NCBI RefSeq assembly: GCF_001467955.1
Contig: NZ_LNYR01000048.1
Span: 1-64,000, forward strand
Length of the DNA: 64,000 nucleotides
Direction of reading: 5' to 3'
Source of the DNA: Legionella quateirensis
Lineage (GTDB): Bacteria; Pseudomonadota; Gammaproteobacteria; Legionellales; Legionellaceae
A program made the translations under genes and the position numbers. Below the pieces are notes generated by a model, which was given only the letters and a program-made list of their open reading frames with translations, made no database searches and was not told the origin of the DNA. Shown piece by piece: positions 46,196 through 56,851 of this stretch. How positions within the stretch are numbered: position 1 is the stretch's first letter; every line of letters begins with the position of its first letter.

Positions 46196-46282
46196 TTGGA
46201 ACTATTAGATGAGTTAAAACAGGGAGCAGGAATTCTTTATGATGAATCAGTACTGAATTGTTGTATTGAGCTTATAAGTTAA
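46196..46282 (+). pseudogene. Duplicated 3' fragment of the HD-GYP gene
   Basis: This encodes LELLDELKQGAGILYDESVL then NCCIELIS and a stop. It matches the C-terminus of the HD-GYP protein (LETLDELKRGAGIRYDATVV, NCCIELI) with several substitutions, and it has no start or upstream domain. It forms the left half of the duplicated block that continues into the 3' end of the next, convergent gene. Confidence 0.85.
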
Positions 46283-46340
46283 GACTATTTTAACCCCCCA
46301 TCCCAACGTATCAGTAAAAAAAATAAATAATCCAATAACA

Positions 46341-47138
46341 TTATCTAGTACCATTAAGATATTCTTCACATCGATGATAAGGATCCTGTGCAATTAATTC
46401 TTCTGCTTTGTGTGCAAATACAGAAAAGCGTTGCAGTGCTTTTTGACGATTATCCTTAAGTATTTTGGGAAGTGCTTCGCCGGAGTGCTCCTGTTGCATT
46501 GCAGATTTTTCAAGTTTGGAACTGACCGTATATGCTCGTATGATGGGGTTTGGAAATGAGGAAGATACGCCCAGGCCATCCAATGTGCGAATTTTGCCAT
46601 CTACTATGGGAGCATTGTTCATCCAACCCATATATCCCTCTTCCTGCTGCTTGATTCTTTTAAGCGCACCTCCAATTTCCTTGTATCTGCTCGACAAAAG
46701 GAGAGTTAATGAATCAAGCGAGTCTTTGGGAAGTTTATCATCAATCCATTTTTTAAGATTTCCTGTGCGAAACAGCTCACGTCGATTCCGCGTAGATTCA
46801 AGTAATGCAGCTCTATCTTTGACTATGTTGTCAAGGCGAATTGCAAGGTCATCCAACTTAACAAGCATCATACCTAAAGGATAGATTGATTGGGCAGCGC
46901 TACGATCATGGTAATTCCAGTGATCAGGGTTACTTTCTGGAAGATAGGGATACTTTTGAATCGCTTTTGTTATATTGATACCATAAATCTCATCATGAAG
47001 ACTATCAAACGCCTTTTTTAAATCAAGGGTTAGGTGAATGATCTCTGCTTTAAATCTCTTTTCAGGACGTTTCTCACCAGATGAATGAACTCCTTGAGTC
47101 ATTGAATGAACTTTTTCACGAGACATTTTGTGCTCCAT
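46341..47138 (-). CDS. Helical protein of unknown function
   Basis: This 265-residue protein is not recognised. It is highly charged and predicted mostly helical, with LTLDLKKAFDSLHDEIYGIN (36-55), MLVKLDDLAIRLDNIVKDRA, and a C-terminal helix (QKALQRFSVFAHKAEELI). There is no signal peptide or membrane segment. A TATAAT (read at 47161-47156) precedes it. The same C-terminal end exists as a broken copy at 43609-43746, so the gene was once next to the HD-GYP gene. Size, composition and setting fit a Dot/Icm effector, but nothing proves it. Confidence 0.65.
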   Translation of the reverse strand: MEHKMSREKVHSMTQGVHSSGEKRPEKRFKAEIIHLTLDLKKAFDSLHDEIYGINITKAIQKYPYLPESNPDHWNYHDRSAAQSIYPLGMMLVKLDDLAIRLDNIVKDRAALLESTRNRRELFRTGNLKKWIDDKLPKDSLDSLTLLLSSRYKEIGGALKRIKQQEEGYMGWMNNAPIVDGKIRTLDGLGVSSSFPNPIIRAYTVSSKLEKSAMQQEHSGEALPKILKDNRQKALQRFSVFAHKAEELIAQDPYHRCEEYLNGTR

Positions 47139-47284
47139 AATAATTCAATATGTTCATTATAGCACACGCAACGTCTAACTAAGGGCAATCGTATAACCCG
47201 TTCAAGTCTGTCCGTTCACAAAAGCCAAGGCATCGATGCTGGATCAAGACCCAAGATGAAATCTAAATTAAAACAGAGATTTAT

Positions 47285-47306
47285 GTAGGGTCTGACCCGA
47301 CCCTAC
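47285..47306 (-). terminator. Hairpin after cysS
   Basis: GTAGGGTC (47285-47292) pairs with GACCCTAC (47299-47306), six bases after the cysS stop on the minus strand. A T-rich stretch follows at some distance. It also resembles the GGTCTnACCC repeat ends at 45981 and 46171. Confidence 0.4.
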
Positions 47307-47312
47307 TACTTG

Positions 47313-48683
47313 CTAATCAGAAATTTTTCGCCAGGTAGTTCCATTTTCTCCGTCTTCCAATTCGATACCCTGAGTTAACAATTCAGCTCGAATTTGGTCT
47401 GCTCTTGTCCAGTTACGTTCGGTTCTTGCCTGTAATCGCTCAGCAATCAACTGCTCTATAGCTTCCTTATCATCTGATGCAAGACCAGACTGCAAAAATG
47501 CTGAGGGTTCTTCCTGTAAAAATCCCAATATTCCAGCCAAATGCTTCAAGGTTGCAACAAGTACAGGCGACGCATTTTTATTGACTTCACGACTGAGCTG
47601 AAATAATACCGACAAAGCAATAGGCGTATTGAAATCATCATTCATGGCTTGGGTAAATTGCTCAACCCAATGATTATCTAATTCATCACCAACTCGTGTA
47701 GGCGATGATTCTTTTATGGATTGATACATGCGGGTTAACGCTTTTTTCGCATTGAGCAGATTTTCTTCAGAATAATTTAAGGGACTGCGATAATGACTAC
47801 TCAATAGAAAATAGCGAATGACTTCAGGATGATGATCCTTCAATACATCAGCAATCGTGAAAAAATTACCGGTTGATTTAGCCATTTTCTCACCATTAAC
47901 CTGCAACATTCCTACATGCAGCCAATAATTTGCAAAAGGCTTACCTGATGCTGCCTCGCTTTGCGCAATCTCATTTTCATGATGGGGAAACTGTAAATCC
48001 AGACCGCCACCATGTATATCAAATTGCTCACCTAACTCATGCATGGCCATAGCGGAACACTCAATATGCCAACCTGGACGCCCATCTCCCCAAGGAGATG
48101 GCCAGCTGGGTTCATTAGGTTTTGCTTTTTTCCATAAAACGAAATCCAGTGGAGAGCGTTTTTCTTTAACAATTTCAACTCGAGAACCCGATACCAGCCC
48201 TTCAATGTCTTTATGAGATAATTTACCGTACTCGGAAAAAGACTCCACCTGGTAACACACATCCCCATTATCACTCACATAGGCATTACCTTTATCGAGC
48301 AAACGTTCAATTAATCGGATAATGGTATCAACATGTCCTGTTGCTCTGGGTTCTATATCAGGAGGCAGTATGTTTAAAGACCGGGTGTCTTCATACATTG
48401 CTTCAATATAGTGATCCGTTAATTCTTTGATGGAAATACCACGCTCATTTGCCCGAACTATAATTTTATCATCGATATCTGTAATGTTTCGAACATAAGT
48501 CACCTCAAAACCCTGAGATCGCAAATAACGGACGATGACATCAAAAGAGACCATAGAGCGAGCATGACCTAGATGGCAATGATCATATACCGTGTTTCCA
48601 CAGACATACATTCCAATTTTACCGGGTTTTAATGGAACAAATGCTTCTTTTGTTCTGGTTAAGGAATTATATAAATGCAACAT
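47313..48683 (-). CDS. cysS: Cysteinyl-tRNA synthetase
   Basis: This 456-residue class I synthetase has the zinc cysteine and HIGH-type motif in [18 protein letters not shown] near residue 30, further zinc ligands ([14 protein letters not shown] and HHENEIAQ), and the KMSKS-type motif [10 protein letters not shown] near residue 267. The length is typical. It lies nine bases after glnS on the same strand. Confidence 0.98.
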   Translation of the reverse strand: MLHLYNSLTRTKEAFVPLKPGKIGMYVCGNTVYDHCHLGHARSMVSFDVIVRYLRSQGFEVTYVRNITDIDDKIIVRANERGISIKELTDHYIEAMYEDTRSLNILPPDIEPRATGHVDTIIRLIERLLDKGNAYVSDNGDVCYQVESFSEYGKLSHKDIEGLVSGSRVEIVKEKRSPLDFVLWKKAKPNEPSWPSPWGDGRPGWHIECSAMAMHELGEQFDIHGGGLDLQFPHHENEIAQSEAASGKPFANYWLHVGMLQVNGEKMAKSTGNFFTIADVLKDHHPEVIRYFLLSSHYRSPLNYSEENLLNAKKALTRMYQSIKESSPTRVGDELDNHWVEQFTQAMNDDFNTPIALSVLFQLSREVNKNASPVLVATLKHLAGILGFLQEEPSAFLQSGLASDDKEAIEQLIAERLQARTERNWTRADQIRAELLTQGIELEDGENGTTWRKISD

Positions 48684-48692
48684 CTCTGCCCC

Positions 48693-50348
48693 CTAGCTCA
48701 CTTTGCCCCAAGTGTCTTTTAAATCGACCACACGATGAAACGCCTGGACCTGCCCTTCAACTACTTTATTTACGCAATAATAACCTAATCGCTCAAACTG
48801 AAACACTTCGCCTTCAGATTGATTTGCAAGCTCGGGCTCACAAAATGCCTGTTGAGTTTGTAATGAATCATGATTTAAAAACTGCAGAAAATCGTCTTCA
48901 CGCGCAGGATTTGCATCATGAAACAGCCTGTCGTATTGATAAATGGTCACCGGATAAGCATGAGCACAAGACACCCAATGAATTACCCCTTTGACTTTAC
49001 GGTCTTCAGGATTTTTACCCAAAGTATTGGGATCATAGCTACAGCGTAGTTCTATAATGTCACCCTTCTCATCTCGTATTACTTTCTCACACTTAATCAC
49101 ATAGGCATGCCGCAAGCGGACTTCAGCGCCAGGAGACAGACGAAAATATTTTTTAGGAGGATCTTCCATAAAATCAGAACGCTCAATATAAACTTCCCTT
49201 GAAAAAGGTAAATTTCTGCTTTCTGAATCAGGATCCTGCGGATAAAAATTGGATTTAATAAGTTCCACTTTATCTTCAGGATAATTTTCAATCACAATTT
49301 TAATCGGATCGATAACACATAATGCACGCTTTGCCGTTTTATTAAACTCTGCACGCACACACTCTTCCAATAAAGACATATCGATGACTGAATCACTACG
49401 GGAAATCCCTATAATCTCGCAGAATTGACGTATAGCTGCCGGTGGATAACCTCTTTTACGCATCCCTCTCAAAGTAGGCAATCGTGGATCATCCCAGCCG
49501 GAGACAATATTTTTTTCAACCAGCTCACGTAATTTACGTTTGGAAGTCACAGTATGCGATAAATTTAAACGCGCAAACTCCGTCTGAACAGGTCGGGCCG
49601 GTAAGGGTAAATTATCAACCAACCAGTCATATAAAGGGCGATGATCCTGAAACTCTAACGTACACAATGAATGAGTGATTTGTTCCAGTGCATCGGATAT
49701 TGGATGTGCATAATCATACATTGGATAAATACACCATTCATCGCCAGTTCGTTGATGAGAAGCATGTCGAATACGGTAGAGAACCGGATCACGCATATTC
49801 ACATTCCCGGATTTCATATCAATCTTGGCTCTTAGAACGTGTGTGCCGTCTTCGAATTCTCCCGCCTTCATTCGAGTAAACAAATCAAGGCTTTCTTCGA
49901 TTGGTCTGTTTCTGTAGGGACTTTCGCGTCCAGGCTCCTGTAAGGTACCTCTATAAGCACGAATTTCTTCCATACTCAGACTGTCAATATAGGCCATATC
50001 CTTTTTAATTAAATAAACAGCCAAATCGTACAATTCGTGATAGTAATCAGAAGAATGAGTCATGTCACACCACTCAAACCCTAACCAGCGGACATCGTCG
50101 ATGATAGCATTGACGTATTCCTCTTCTTCTTTAATTGGATTTGTATCATCAAAACGCAGGAAACATTTACCTTTAAATTCATCGGCCAAGCCAAAATTCA
50201 AACAAATTGATTTGGCATGTCCAACATGCAAATAGCCGTTAGGCTCAGGAGGAAATCGAGTCACCACTGATTGATGTTTACCACTGGCCAGGTCATCTGT
50301 AATCAACTGTCTTATAAAATGAGCCCTTTTATCTGTTAATTCTGTCAT
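48693..50348 (-). CDS. glnS: Glutaminyl-tRNA synthetase
   Basis: This 551-residue class I synthetase has the HIGH-type motif PPEPNGYLHVGHAKS near residue 33, the KMSKS-type VTSKRK near residue 268, and the C-terminal anticodon-binding barrels. It overlaps the end of trpA by four bases and precedes cysS. GlnS versus GltX is decided by the VTSKRK form, the C-terminal domain and the length. Confidence 0.97.
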   Translation of the reverse strand: MTELTDKRAHFIRQLITDDLASGKHQSVVTRFPPEPNGYLHVGHAKSICLNFGLADEFKGKCFLRFDDTNPIKEEEEYVNAIIDDVRWLGFEWCDMTHSSDYYHELYDLAVYLIKKDMAYIDSLSMEEIRAYRGTLQEPGRESPYRNRPIEESLDLFTRMKAGEFEDGTHVLRAKIDMKSGNVNMRDPVLYRIRHASHQRTGDEWCIYPMYDYAHPISDALEQITHSLCTLEFQDHRPLYDWLVDNLPLPARPVQTEFARLNLSHTVTSKRKLRELVEKNIVSGWDDPRLPTLRGMRKRGYPPAAIRQFCEIIGISRSDSVIDMSLLEECVRAEFNKTAKRALCVIDPIKIVIENYPEDKVELIKSNFYPQDPDSESRNLPFSREVYIERSDFMEDPPKKYFRLSPGAEVRLRHAYVIKCEKVIRDEKGDIIELRCSYDPNTLGKNPEDRKVKGVIHWVSCAHAYPVTIYQYDRLFHDANPAREDDFLQFLNHDSLQTQQAFCEPELANQSEGEVFQFERLGYYCVNKVVEGQVQAFHRVVDLKDTWGKVS

Positions 50349-51163
50349 ACATTTTTTCCATTATTATCTATTGCCTGCCGCATGGAGCTGATTAAATTTG
50401 CTCCAGCCTGTGCTGCGTTTTTATTTGATTCATATGCCTCGAGTATCGTAGTGATTAGCGCAGCCCCTACTATAACGCCGTCAGCAAAACCTGAAACCTC
50501 CGCTGCCATTTCAGGGGTTTTTATCCCAAAGCCCACCATTAAAGGGAGACCGGTTTGTGCTTTACGCTTTTGATACTCTGCTTTTAAGGAGGACATTTCC
50601 AGCGCATCAGAACCCGTTACACCTTTTAAAGAAACATAATACAGATAACCTTTGGCATATTGATTTATCAATTCCATCCGTTCTTGGGAAGTTGTGGGAG
50701 AACATAGAAAAATACTGTACAAACCATGTTTTTCCCAGACTCTTGAGATACCTTCACCTTCTTCAGGAGGTAAATCAACCAGAATGGTGCCATCTACTCC
50801 GGCCGCTACAGCATGTTGTGCAAACAAATCATAACCATACTGTTCTATAGGATTTAAATACCCCATAATAATGACTGGAGTATCCTTATCACGTTGTCGA
50901 AATACCTTAACCATCTGAAGAACATCGGTACAATGTACTGATTGGGCCAGGGAACGTTCCATAGCATGCTGAATCACAGGACCTTCAGCCATAGGGTCAG
51001 AAAAAGGTATGCCAATTTCCAAAATATCTGCCCCTGCATGTACCAATGCATGCATCAGCTCAACTGTACTATCAGGATGAGGATCACCTGCAGTAAGGTA
51101 GGGACTCAACATTTTTCTGCCTTTGGCTTTCATATCCGCCAGAGTTTTATCAATTCGGTTCAT
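50345..51163 (-). CDS. trpA: Tryptophan synthase alpha chain
   Basis: This 272-residue TIM-barrel protein cleaves indole-3-glycerol phosphate. It has the catalytic glutamate in LEIGIPFSDPMAEGP and the aspartate in that same stretch, plus GYLNPIEQYG and the phosphate-binding VGFGIKTPE. It lies 113 bases after trpB, with no terminator between, and overlaps glnS by four bases. Confidence 0.97.
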   Translation of the reverse strand: MNRIDKTLADMKAKGRKMLSPYLTAGDPHPDSTVELMHALVHAGADILEIGIPFSDPMAEGPVIQHAMERSLAQSVHCTDVLQMVKVFRQRDKDTPVIIMGYLNPIEQYGYDLFAQHAVAAGVDGTILVDLPPEEGEGISRVWEKHGLYSIFLCSPTTSQERMELINQYAKGYLYYVSLKGVTGSDALEMSSLKAEYQKRKAQTGLPLMVGFGIKTPEMAAEVSGFADGVIVGAALITTILEAYESNKNAAQAGANLISSMRQAIDNNGKNV

Positions 51164-51256
51164 ATAGTACCTAAATTAGTATCAAACAAACTTCAATCCA
51201 AAATCAGCCGTTCCAATCCTCATGGGGTAAACAAGACTCAGAACGACATTTTATGT

Positions 51257-51294
51257 TCCATTAAACTGTAATTCCATTAAACTGTAATTCCATC
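51257..51294. repeat. 16-base tandem duplication across the trpB stop
   Basis: TTCCATTAAACTGTAA occurs twice in tandem (51257-51272 and 51273-51288), followed by TTCCAT. The second copy encodes the last trpB codons and stop; the first lies just after the stop, so the protein is unaffected. Confidence 0.85.
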
Positions 51295-52476
51295 AATAGA
51301 TGCCACTGTATGCATGTCTTTATCACCACGTCCCGATAAATTGACTATAATACGTTGGCTTTTAGTCATGGTTTTCGCTAATTTCATTGCATAAGCAAGA
51401 GCATGACTTGACTCCAGTGCGGGTATTATCCCTTCAATGCGCGTCAAAGTCCGAAAGGCTTCCAGAGCTTCATCATCATTGATTGCAACATATTGAACCC
51501 GTCCAGTATCTTTTAAATAAGCATGCTCAGGACCAACCCCTGGATAATCAAGACCTGCCGAGACAGAATGCGTATCTTTAATTTGCCCGTACTCATCACA
51601 AAGCAAATAAGTTCTATTACCGTGTAATACGCCTGGTTTTCCTGCAATTAAAGAAGCCGAATGTTCTCCCGTTTCCAAACCTTTACCACCAGCCTCAACA
51701 CCATAAATGGCCACAGACTCATCGTTTAAAAAGGGATAAAATAATCCAATTGCATTTGAACCGCCGCCGACACAGGCAACGAGGGCATCGGGTAATTGGC
51801 CTGTTTTTTCAAGACATTGTTCTCGAGCCTCCACACCTATTACGGTCTGAAAATCTCTAACCATTTGAGGATAAGGATGAGGCCCCGCTACAGTACCAAT
51901 AATATAAAAGGTATCATCAACATGACTTACCCAATCTCTCATTGCCTCATTTAATGCATCTTTAAGGGTTTTTGATCCAGAGGTGACAGGAACTACTTCG
52001 GCACCCAGGAGTTTCATACGATAAACATTACTGGATTGCCGTTTAATATCTTCAGACCCCATATAAACAACACATTCAAACCCAAGTTTTGCAGCTACGG
52101 TTGCTGACGCCACGCCGTGTTGTCCGGCACCGGTTTCTGCAATAATTCGGGTTTTTCCCATACGTTTGGCAAGCAAGGCCTGCCCTACTGTATTATTTAT
52201 TTTATGCGCGCCAGTATGATTCAGATCTTCTCTTTTGAGATAAATCTGCGCGCCGCCTACCATTTTACTTAAACGATCAGCATGGTAAAGAGGATTGGGA
52301 CGCCCCACATAATCTCTTAATTCCGAATGCAATTCAGCTAAAAACTCCGGATCATTACGGAATTTGGTATAAGCCAGATCCAACTGTTTCAGCGCAAACA
52401 TCAACGTGTCAGCTACAAATATCCCGCCATAAGGACCAAAATGCCCTTGTCTATCTGGAAGTTCTTTAGTACTCAT
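51277..52476 (-). CDS. trpB: Tryptophan synthase beta chain
   Basis: This 399-residue PLP enzyme condenses indole and serine. The PLP lysine is in [14 protein letters not shown] near residue 90, with the [10 protein letters not shown] loop and the phosphate-binding GGGSNAIG near residue 232. The ATG at 52476 overlaps the trpF stop (ATGA), giving coupled translation; an ATG four codons upstream is less likely. Confidence 0.97.
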   Translation of the reverse strand: MSTKELPDRQGHFGPYGGIFVADTLMFALKQLDLAYTKFRNDPEFLAELHSELRDYVGRPNPLYHADRLSKMVGGAQIYLKREDLNHTGAHKINNTVGQALLAKRMGKTRIIAETGAGQHGVASATVAAKLGFECVVYMGSEDIKRQSSNVYRMKLLGAEVVPVTSGSKTLKDALNEAMRDWVSHVDDTFYIIGTVAGPHPYPQMVRDFQTVIGVEAREQCLEKTGQLPDALVACVGGGSNAIGLFYPFLNDESVAIYGVEAGGKGLETGEHSASLIAGKPGVLHGNRTYLLCDEYGQIKDTHSVSAGLDYPGVGPEHAYLKDTGRVQYVAINDDEALEAFRTLTRIEGIIPALESSHALAYAMKLAKTMTKSQRIIVNLSGRGDKDMHTVASIDGITV

Positions 52477-53102
52477 TCTTTGCCCCATAATGCCTTCATA
52501 AACCGGCTCATTTTTTGATGATCTTTTACCCCAGGCAATGCCTCAATTCCACTACATACATCTACTGCATAAGGCCTATGTAGCTTAATAGCATCCATAA
52601 CATTAAATTCATTAAGCCCGCCTGCCAAAATATAAGGTTTGCTTAGGTTATCAGGAATAATATTCCAGTCAAAAGTTAACCCCGTACCGCCTCTACAGTT
52701 TTGTGTGGCAGTGTCTAAAAGTACAGCGCGAGCACTATGAAATTCATTCGCAACATGGATTATTTGACTTGATGATTTCGCGTGCACTGCTTTTATATAA
52801 GGAACTTTAAACTCCTGGCAAAACTCAGCAGACTCATTACCATGAAACTGCAATAATGTAACTGGCAGTTCATCAAGAATCTGCCGAACAGTGCCCTTGT
52901 CCGGATTAACCAACACGGCAACTGCATCGATAAAAGGCGGCAGATTTTTTAATAGCATCCCGGCTTGTTCTATACTGACGTAACGCGAACTCTTAGGGTA
53001 AAAAATCAATCCAATAGCATCAACTCCCAAGCTGATGGCATGAGCTATATCCTCATTACGTGTCATCCCACACATTTTGACTCGTATACGAGTTTGATTC
53101 AA
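52473..53102 (-). CDS. trpF: Phosphoribosylanthranilate isomerase
   Basis: This 209-residue TIM-barrel enzyme begins [13 protein letters not shown] with the catalytic cysteine and has LLQFHGNE and the C-terminal phosphate site ([15 protein letters not shown]). It starts immediately after the truA stop and overlaps trpB by four bases. TrpF is separate from TrpC here. The order truA-trpF-trpB-trpA is common in gammaproteobacteria. Confidence 0.96.
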   Translation of the reverse strand: MNQTRIRVKMCGMTRNEDIAHAISLGVDAIGLIFYPKSSRYVSIEQAGMLLKNLPPFIDAVAVLVNPDKGTVRQILDELPVTLLQFHGNESAEFCQEFKVPYIKAVHAKSSSQIIHVANEFHSARAVLLDTATQNCRGGTGLTFDWNIIPDNLSKPYILAGGLNEFNVMDAIKLHRPYAVDVCSGIEALPGVKDHQKMSRFMKALWGKE

Positions 53103-53891
53103 TCATTTCTCCCAAAGAAATAGGGGACCCGGATTATTTTGTAAAACACCAAATTCTGATGGATAAGCTACCTGAACCAGATATAAACCATAAGAAGGAG
53201 CTGTTTCAGCGCCCAATTTCCGATCTCTGGCATGTAAAACCTCTTCAACCCAAGACACCGGATGTTTATTTGAGCCTACTGAAATCAATACACCTGCTAT
53301 ATTGCGCACCATATGGTGTAAAAAAGCATTTGCGGTAATATCAATTATGACTAACTCACCTGATCGGCTCACTTGTATTTGATGTATATTTCGCATCGGT
53401 GTTTTAGATTGACATTCTACAGAGCGAAAAGAAGTATAATCATTCTCACCTAATAATTTTTGCGCCCCTTCATGCATAAGCCGGTGATCCAATTGCCTGT
53501 ATTGCCAGGTAACATTGCTACGTAATAAAGCCGGACGTATCGGACCATTATAAATTACGTAACGATATCTCCTGCTGGTAGCGGAGTAGCGAGCATGAAA
53601 AGTGTCTTTCATCTCCTTTCCCCATTTAACACAGATATCTTTAGGCAAAAAAGAGTTCGCGCCATGAATCCAGGCACGTATGGTACGCTCCTTTTCACAA
53701 TCAAAATGGATAACCTGATTTGTCGCATGTACGCCGGTATCTGTTCTACCTGCGCAAACAACAGAAATAGTACTATCTGCAACCTTTGACAAAGCATGCT
53801 CAACGGACTGTTGAATAGTATGCAAGCCTGTCTGTGCTTGCCAACCATGATATTGGCTTCCATCGTATTCGACCACTAAGGCAATACGCAT
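53103..53891 (-). CDS. truA: tRNA pseudouridine(38-40) synthase
   Basis: This 262-residue pseudouridine synthase has the catalytic aspartate in CAGRTDTGVHATNQV near residue 52 and the FLHHMVRNIAGVL motif near residue 200. It starts the truA-trpF-trpB-trpA-glnS-cysS run. The 215-base gap from fimV (53892-54106) should hold its promoter, but no clear boxes were found. Confidence 0.97.
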   Translation of the reverse strand: MRIALVVEYDGSQYHGWQAQTGLHTIQQSVEHALSKVADSTISVVCAGRTDTGVHATNQVIHFDCEKERTIRAWIHGANSFLPKDICVKWGKEMKDTFHARYSATSRRYRYVIYNGPIRPALLRSNVTWQYRQLDHRLMHEGAQKLLGENDYTSFRSVECQSKTPMRNIHQIQVSRSGELVIIDITANAFLHHMVRNIAGVLISVGSNKHPVSWVEEVLHARDRKLGAETAPSYGLYLVQVAYPSEFGVLQNNPGPLFLWEK

Positions 53892-54106
53892 TCAATTTTC
53901 CTGATAAAAAGGGTCAATTTATATTACCCCATTTATTTTGTCTATATCTAGATGATGGTTTATGTCAGATTATGGGAATACAGTTTTTATTTTTTATGAA
54001 TTATACACTAACCTGAGGTATTTAGTTTAAAAATTAATCATTTGGCATGGGAACTTTTTGTACATAATCACTTGATCCCGATGAGAGTTTAAACGATACC
54101 TACATC

Positions 54107-56581
54107 TCATCTATCTTTAATTTGTTCCAGCAACCCCTGAGCCTCTGCTTTTTGTTGTTCACTACCGTACTCAAGGACTTCCTCCAGAGAATGTCTGGCA
54201 GATTCAAAATCATCCATTCCAATATAAGTTTTTGCAAGATCCAACAAGGTGTTGAGTGCCTTGGTACTTTTTAATGGATTCGCAGACTCATTTGTTAATT
54301 CTGATTCTGGTTTGATGGCTGATTCATCAGTTAGATCCTCACCATCCGAGTTCATTTTTTCCTGTGACGGATCTACAAAAAAGTCGGTAATTGATTTATC
54401 GATTGAAGTATCCACTTTCTCAAATTGTTGCGGACTCTCTTGATTACTGAATGAGTCGGTTACTTGCTCTCCTTCGCCTTTATCCTCATCGACTGGTTTA
54501 TCATCACGATCACTTACTGGGATCTCTGATAACGACGAAACAAAATCTAAAGACATGTCTTTATCCGGATCTTCATAAGTTTTATCTTGAGTAGCCTGCT
54601 GAGTCGATTGATCCTGGAGTGCCTCATGCAATCCTGCCTCAAACTCCAATACATCGTTTTCTGGTAATTCTTCTTCACTGGCTGATTCAGTTAGTATTTT
54701 ATGAACGGGTTCATCGGGTTGATTCTCATTCTGTATAGGGTGAACCTCAATAAGAGAACGTTCCGGTTGAACCGCACTCAATTGTTCTGGATTAACAGAT
54801 TCTTCACTTGGGGATTGATCAACGCGTTCGGAGGGTTCAATAACGCTCTCCTGGTCATCTTTATGAAGTTCGTCCTTTGAATCCTGTTCAATCAACGGTT
54901 CATTCAATGTCTCTTTCTTTTTTCTGCCTGAACGTTTTTTTATTACTTTTTCCGGAGACACCTCGGTCTCGAGCTTCGCTTCAGGTTCAATCTCTGGGGC
55001 ATTTTGTTCAGCTGCTGGCTCCTTTTTCACCTCAACCAACGCCTCATTATTTTCATTAACCACCACTTCCGTTTTTGTCTGTTCCCTCTGGACATCAGCG
55101 GGAATAGCTTCAGGATTGGATTGAGACTCAGTAATCGATTCTTCAACTATTAAAGGCACAGGCTTGACCAAAGGAGTAAATGGCTTAGGCTCAATTGGGG
55201 TATCGGTTAAATAGGGAGATTCCTCGGTTTCTTGTTTTCGAAGTATGAAATACCAATAAGCAAATCCACCACCGCCTGCAGCTACAAGCAATAATAAAAA
55301 GAATGGCCAATAACTAGTAGTTGAATTATTGGAATTTGAAGAACTTGCCTGAGCAGCCACTGCAAATCTTTGTTTCATCATCACTTGTACTTGAGCCTGC
55401 AATTGCTCAAATTCTTTGTCCCGCTTATCTAACTTTTGTTGTAATTTCTTATTTTGATCCTGCAATAAATGTAATTGCTCCATCAGTAATGCATTAGATT
55501 CTCTAACTGATTCAACCGCAGCAGTTGTAATGGATAACTCAGCTCGGGTTGTTGCATCCCGATCACTAATCTGAGGGGAATTATTATTGGGTATAGAGTG
55601 TTGTTGATTGGTATTCATCACAGGAAGTGCTGTATTTACAGGAATCAACTGCGTTGCAGATCCTTGTGTTGGTTCAGCCTGTATATTCATTTTCGGAATG
55701 GTCGGAATCTGCGAGTTATTCACAGGAGGACTGGAAATTATTGTTTTTCCATTCATATAAGGCGGCGATAAAACATGATTTACAGATGTTTTCTCATTCC
55801 AAGCTTTATCATGAGCCATGACCTCTTCCGTGGCCAGATCAGCTGGTACCTGCATAATTTCTTCAGTACTCGGGATTACTAAACGTACCCCTATTTTTAA
55901 ACCATTCAAATTACCCTCTTTAAATGCATCGGGGTTTGCTCCTACTATAGCAAGAACAACTTGGGGTAAAATGATCTCTGATGTTTTATATCTTAGTGCT
56001 ATTTGCCACACATTTTCATTCGTAATCGTTGGTCCGTAAGTCGCTTTTTTCTTACTGTCATTTAAATTTAACGGGTTATGTTCAACTTTGGTACTTATTG
56101 TTTTATTAATTACACCAGGTTCATAAGTATGTTTTTGTACCGTTTTATAATGTGTTGGACTACTTTGTGCAGTAGTGGAGACCAATTGATACCCCGGAGG
56201 GTCTAACAAAACCGTATATGCCTTATATAACTGCCCTTGGGGCCAGGTTAAATCCACAACCAATTCAATATAAGGTTCTGTCATGCGTTCCTGGGATTGA
56301 ACCAGGATTATGTATTTACCTTGCGCGTTTTTTTCAATTCTAAAACTGAGTAAAGATAATATAGCTGTGCGTTCAATTCCTACTTCATCAAAATTTTCAG
56401 GATCAGCCAGCCCTACCCTTATTCCGGGCAAAGGCGTTGATCCAACATCTATTAATTCTATTTCCGCAGAAAATGGTTGATCAAGAGCTGACTTTACTGT
56501 CATGTTTCCCAGACCTATAGCATAAATAGACATAGGTAGAGTCAACGCGAATATAGCCGCATGCAGAACAGTTTTTTTCAA
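54107..56581 (-). CDS. fimV: FimV-like inner-membrane polar hub protein
   Basis: This 824-residue protein has a signal peptide (VLHAAIFALTLPMSIYA), the conserved FimV N-terminal region (GLGNMTVKSALDQPFSAEIE), a LysM-like segment (~185-245), a coiled coil (~355-400, LLMEQLHLLQDQNKKLQQKL), one transmembrane helix (YWPFFLLLLVAAGGGGFAYW, ~425), a long Glu/Pro-rich acidic cytoplasmic part (~450-750), and the C-terminal FimV/TPR motif (LLDLAKTYIGMDDFESARHS). FimV organises cell poles and type IV pili or twitching. The order of parts matches Pseudomonas FimV. Confidence 0.92.
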   Translation of the reverse strand: MKKTVLHAAIFALTLPMSIYAIGLGNMTVKSALDQPFSAEIELIDVGSTPLPGIRVGLADPENFDEVGIERTAILSLLSFRIEKNAQGKYIILVQSQERMTEPYIELVVDLTWPQGQLYKAYTVLLDPPGYQLVSTTAQSSPTHYKTVQKHTYEPGVINKTISTKVEHNPLNLNDSKKKATYGPTITNENVWQIALRYKTSEIILPQVVLAIVGANPDAFKEGNLNGLKIGVRLVIPSTEEIMQVPADLATEEVMAHDKAWNEKTSVNHVLSPPYMNGKTIISSPPVNNSQIPTIPKMNIQAEPTQGSATQLIPVNTALPVMNTNQQHSIPNNNSPQISDRDATTRAELSITTAAVESVRESNALLMEQLHLLQDQNKKLQQKLDKRDKEFEQLQAQVQVMMKQRFAVAAQASSSNSNNSTTSYWPFFLLLLVAAGGGGFAYWYFILRKQETEESPYLTDTPIEPKPFTPLVKPVPLIVEESITESQSNPEAIPADVQREQTKTEVVVNENNEALVEVKKEPAAEQNAPEIEPEAKLETEVSPEKVIKKRSGRKKKETLNEPLIEQDSKDELHKDDQESVIEPSERVDQSPSEESVNPEQLSAVQPERSLIEVHPIQNENQPDEPVHKILTESASEEELPENDVLEFEAGLHEALQDQSTQQATQDKTYEDPDKDMSLDFVSSLSEIPVSDRDDKPVDEDKGEGEQVTDSFSNQESPQQFEKVDTSIDKSITDFFVDPSQEKMNSDGEDLTDESAIKPESELTNESANPLKSTKALNTLLDLAKTYIGMDDFESARHSLEEVLEYGSEQQKAEAQGLLEQIKDR

Positions 56582-56851
56582 TCAGAGCTCCATGCACACT
56601 GTGATAGATGGATATTTTTATTCATAAAAATTAACACTATATGTCAGTCTATTCAAGAAAACATCATAATATTCTATAAGAAATATCAACTGTTGTTTAA
56701 ATTCAATGCAATAAAATACTTATTAATTCACTCGCTAGATTTCTAGAGCGACGTTCCTCTCTCAAAAAAATTAGTTTAAATGAATGGATTACATCAGGAT
56801 AAAGTCAATTGTATCAGCTACGTTCCCCTGCCGAGAAGTTTCTTAAATCAC
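56582..56851. other. Non-coding gap between fimV and the large effector candidate
   Basis: This divergent intergenic region holds the fimV promoter on its left and the PmrA-type promoter of the 56919 gene on its right. The centre is AT rich, and I see no gene in it. Confidence 0.5.
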
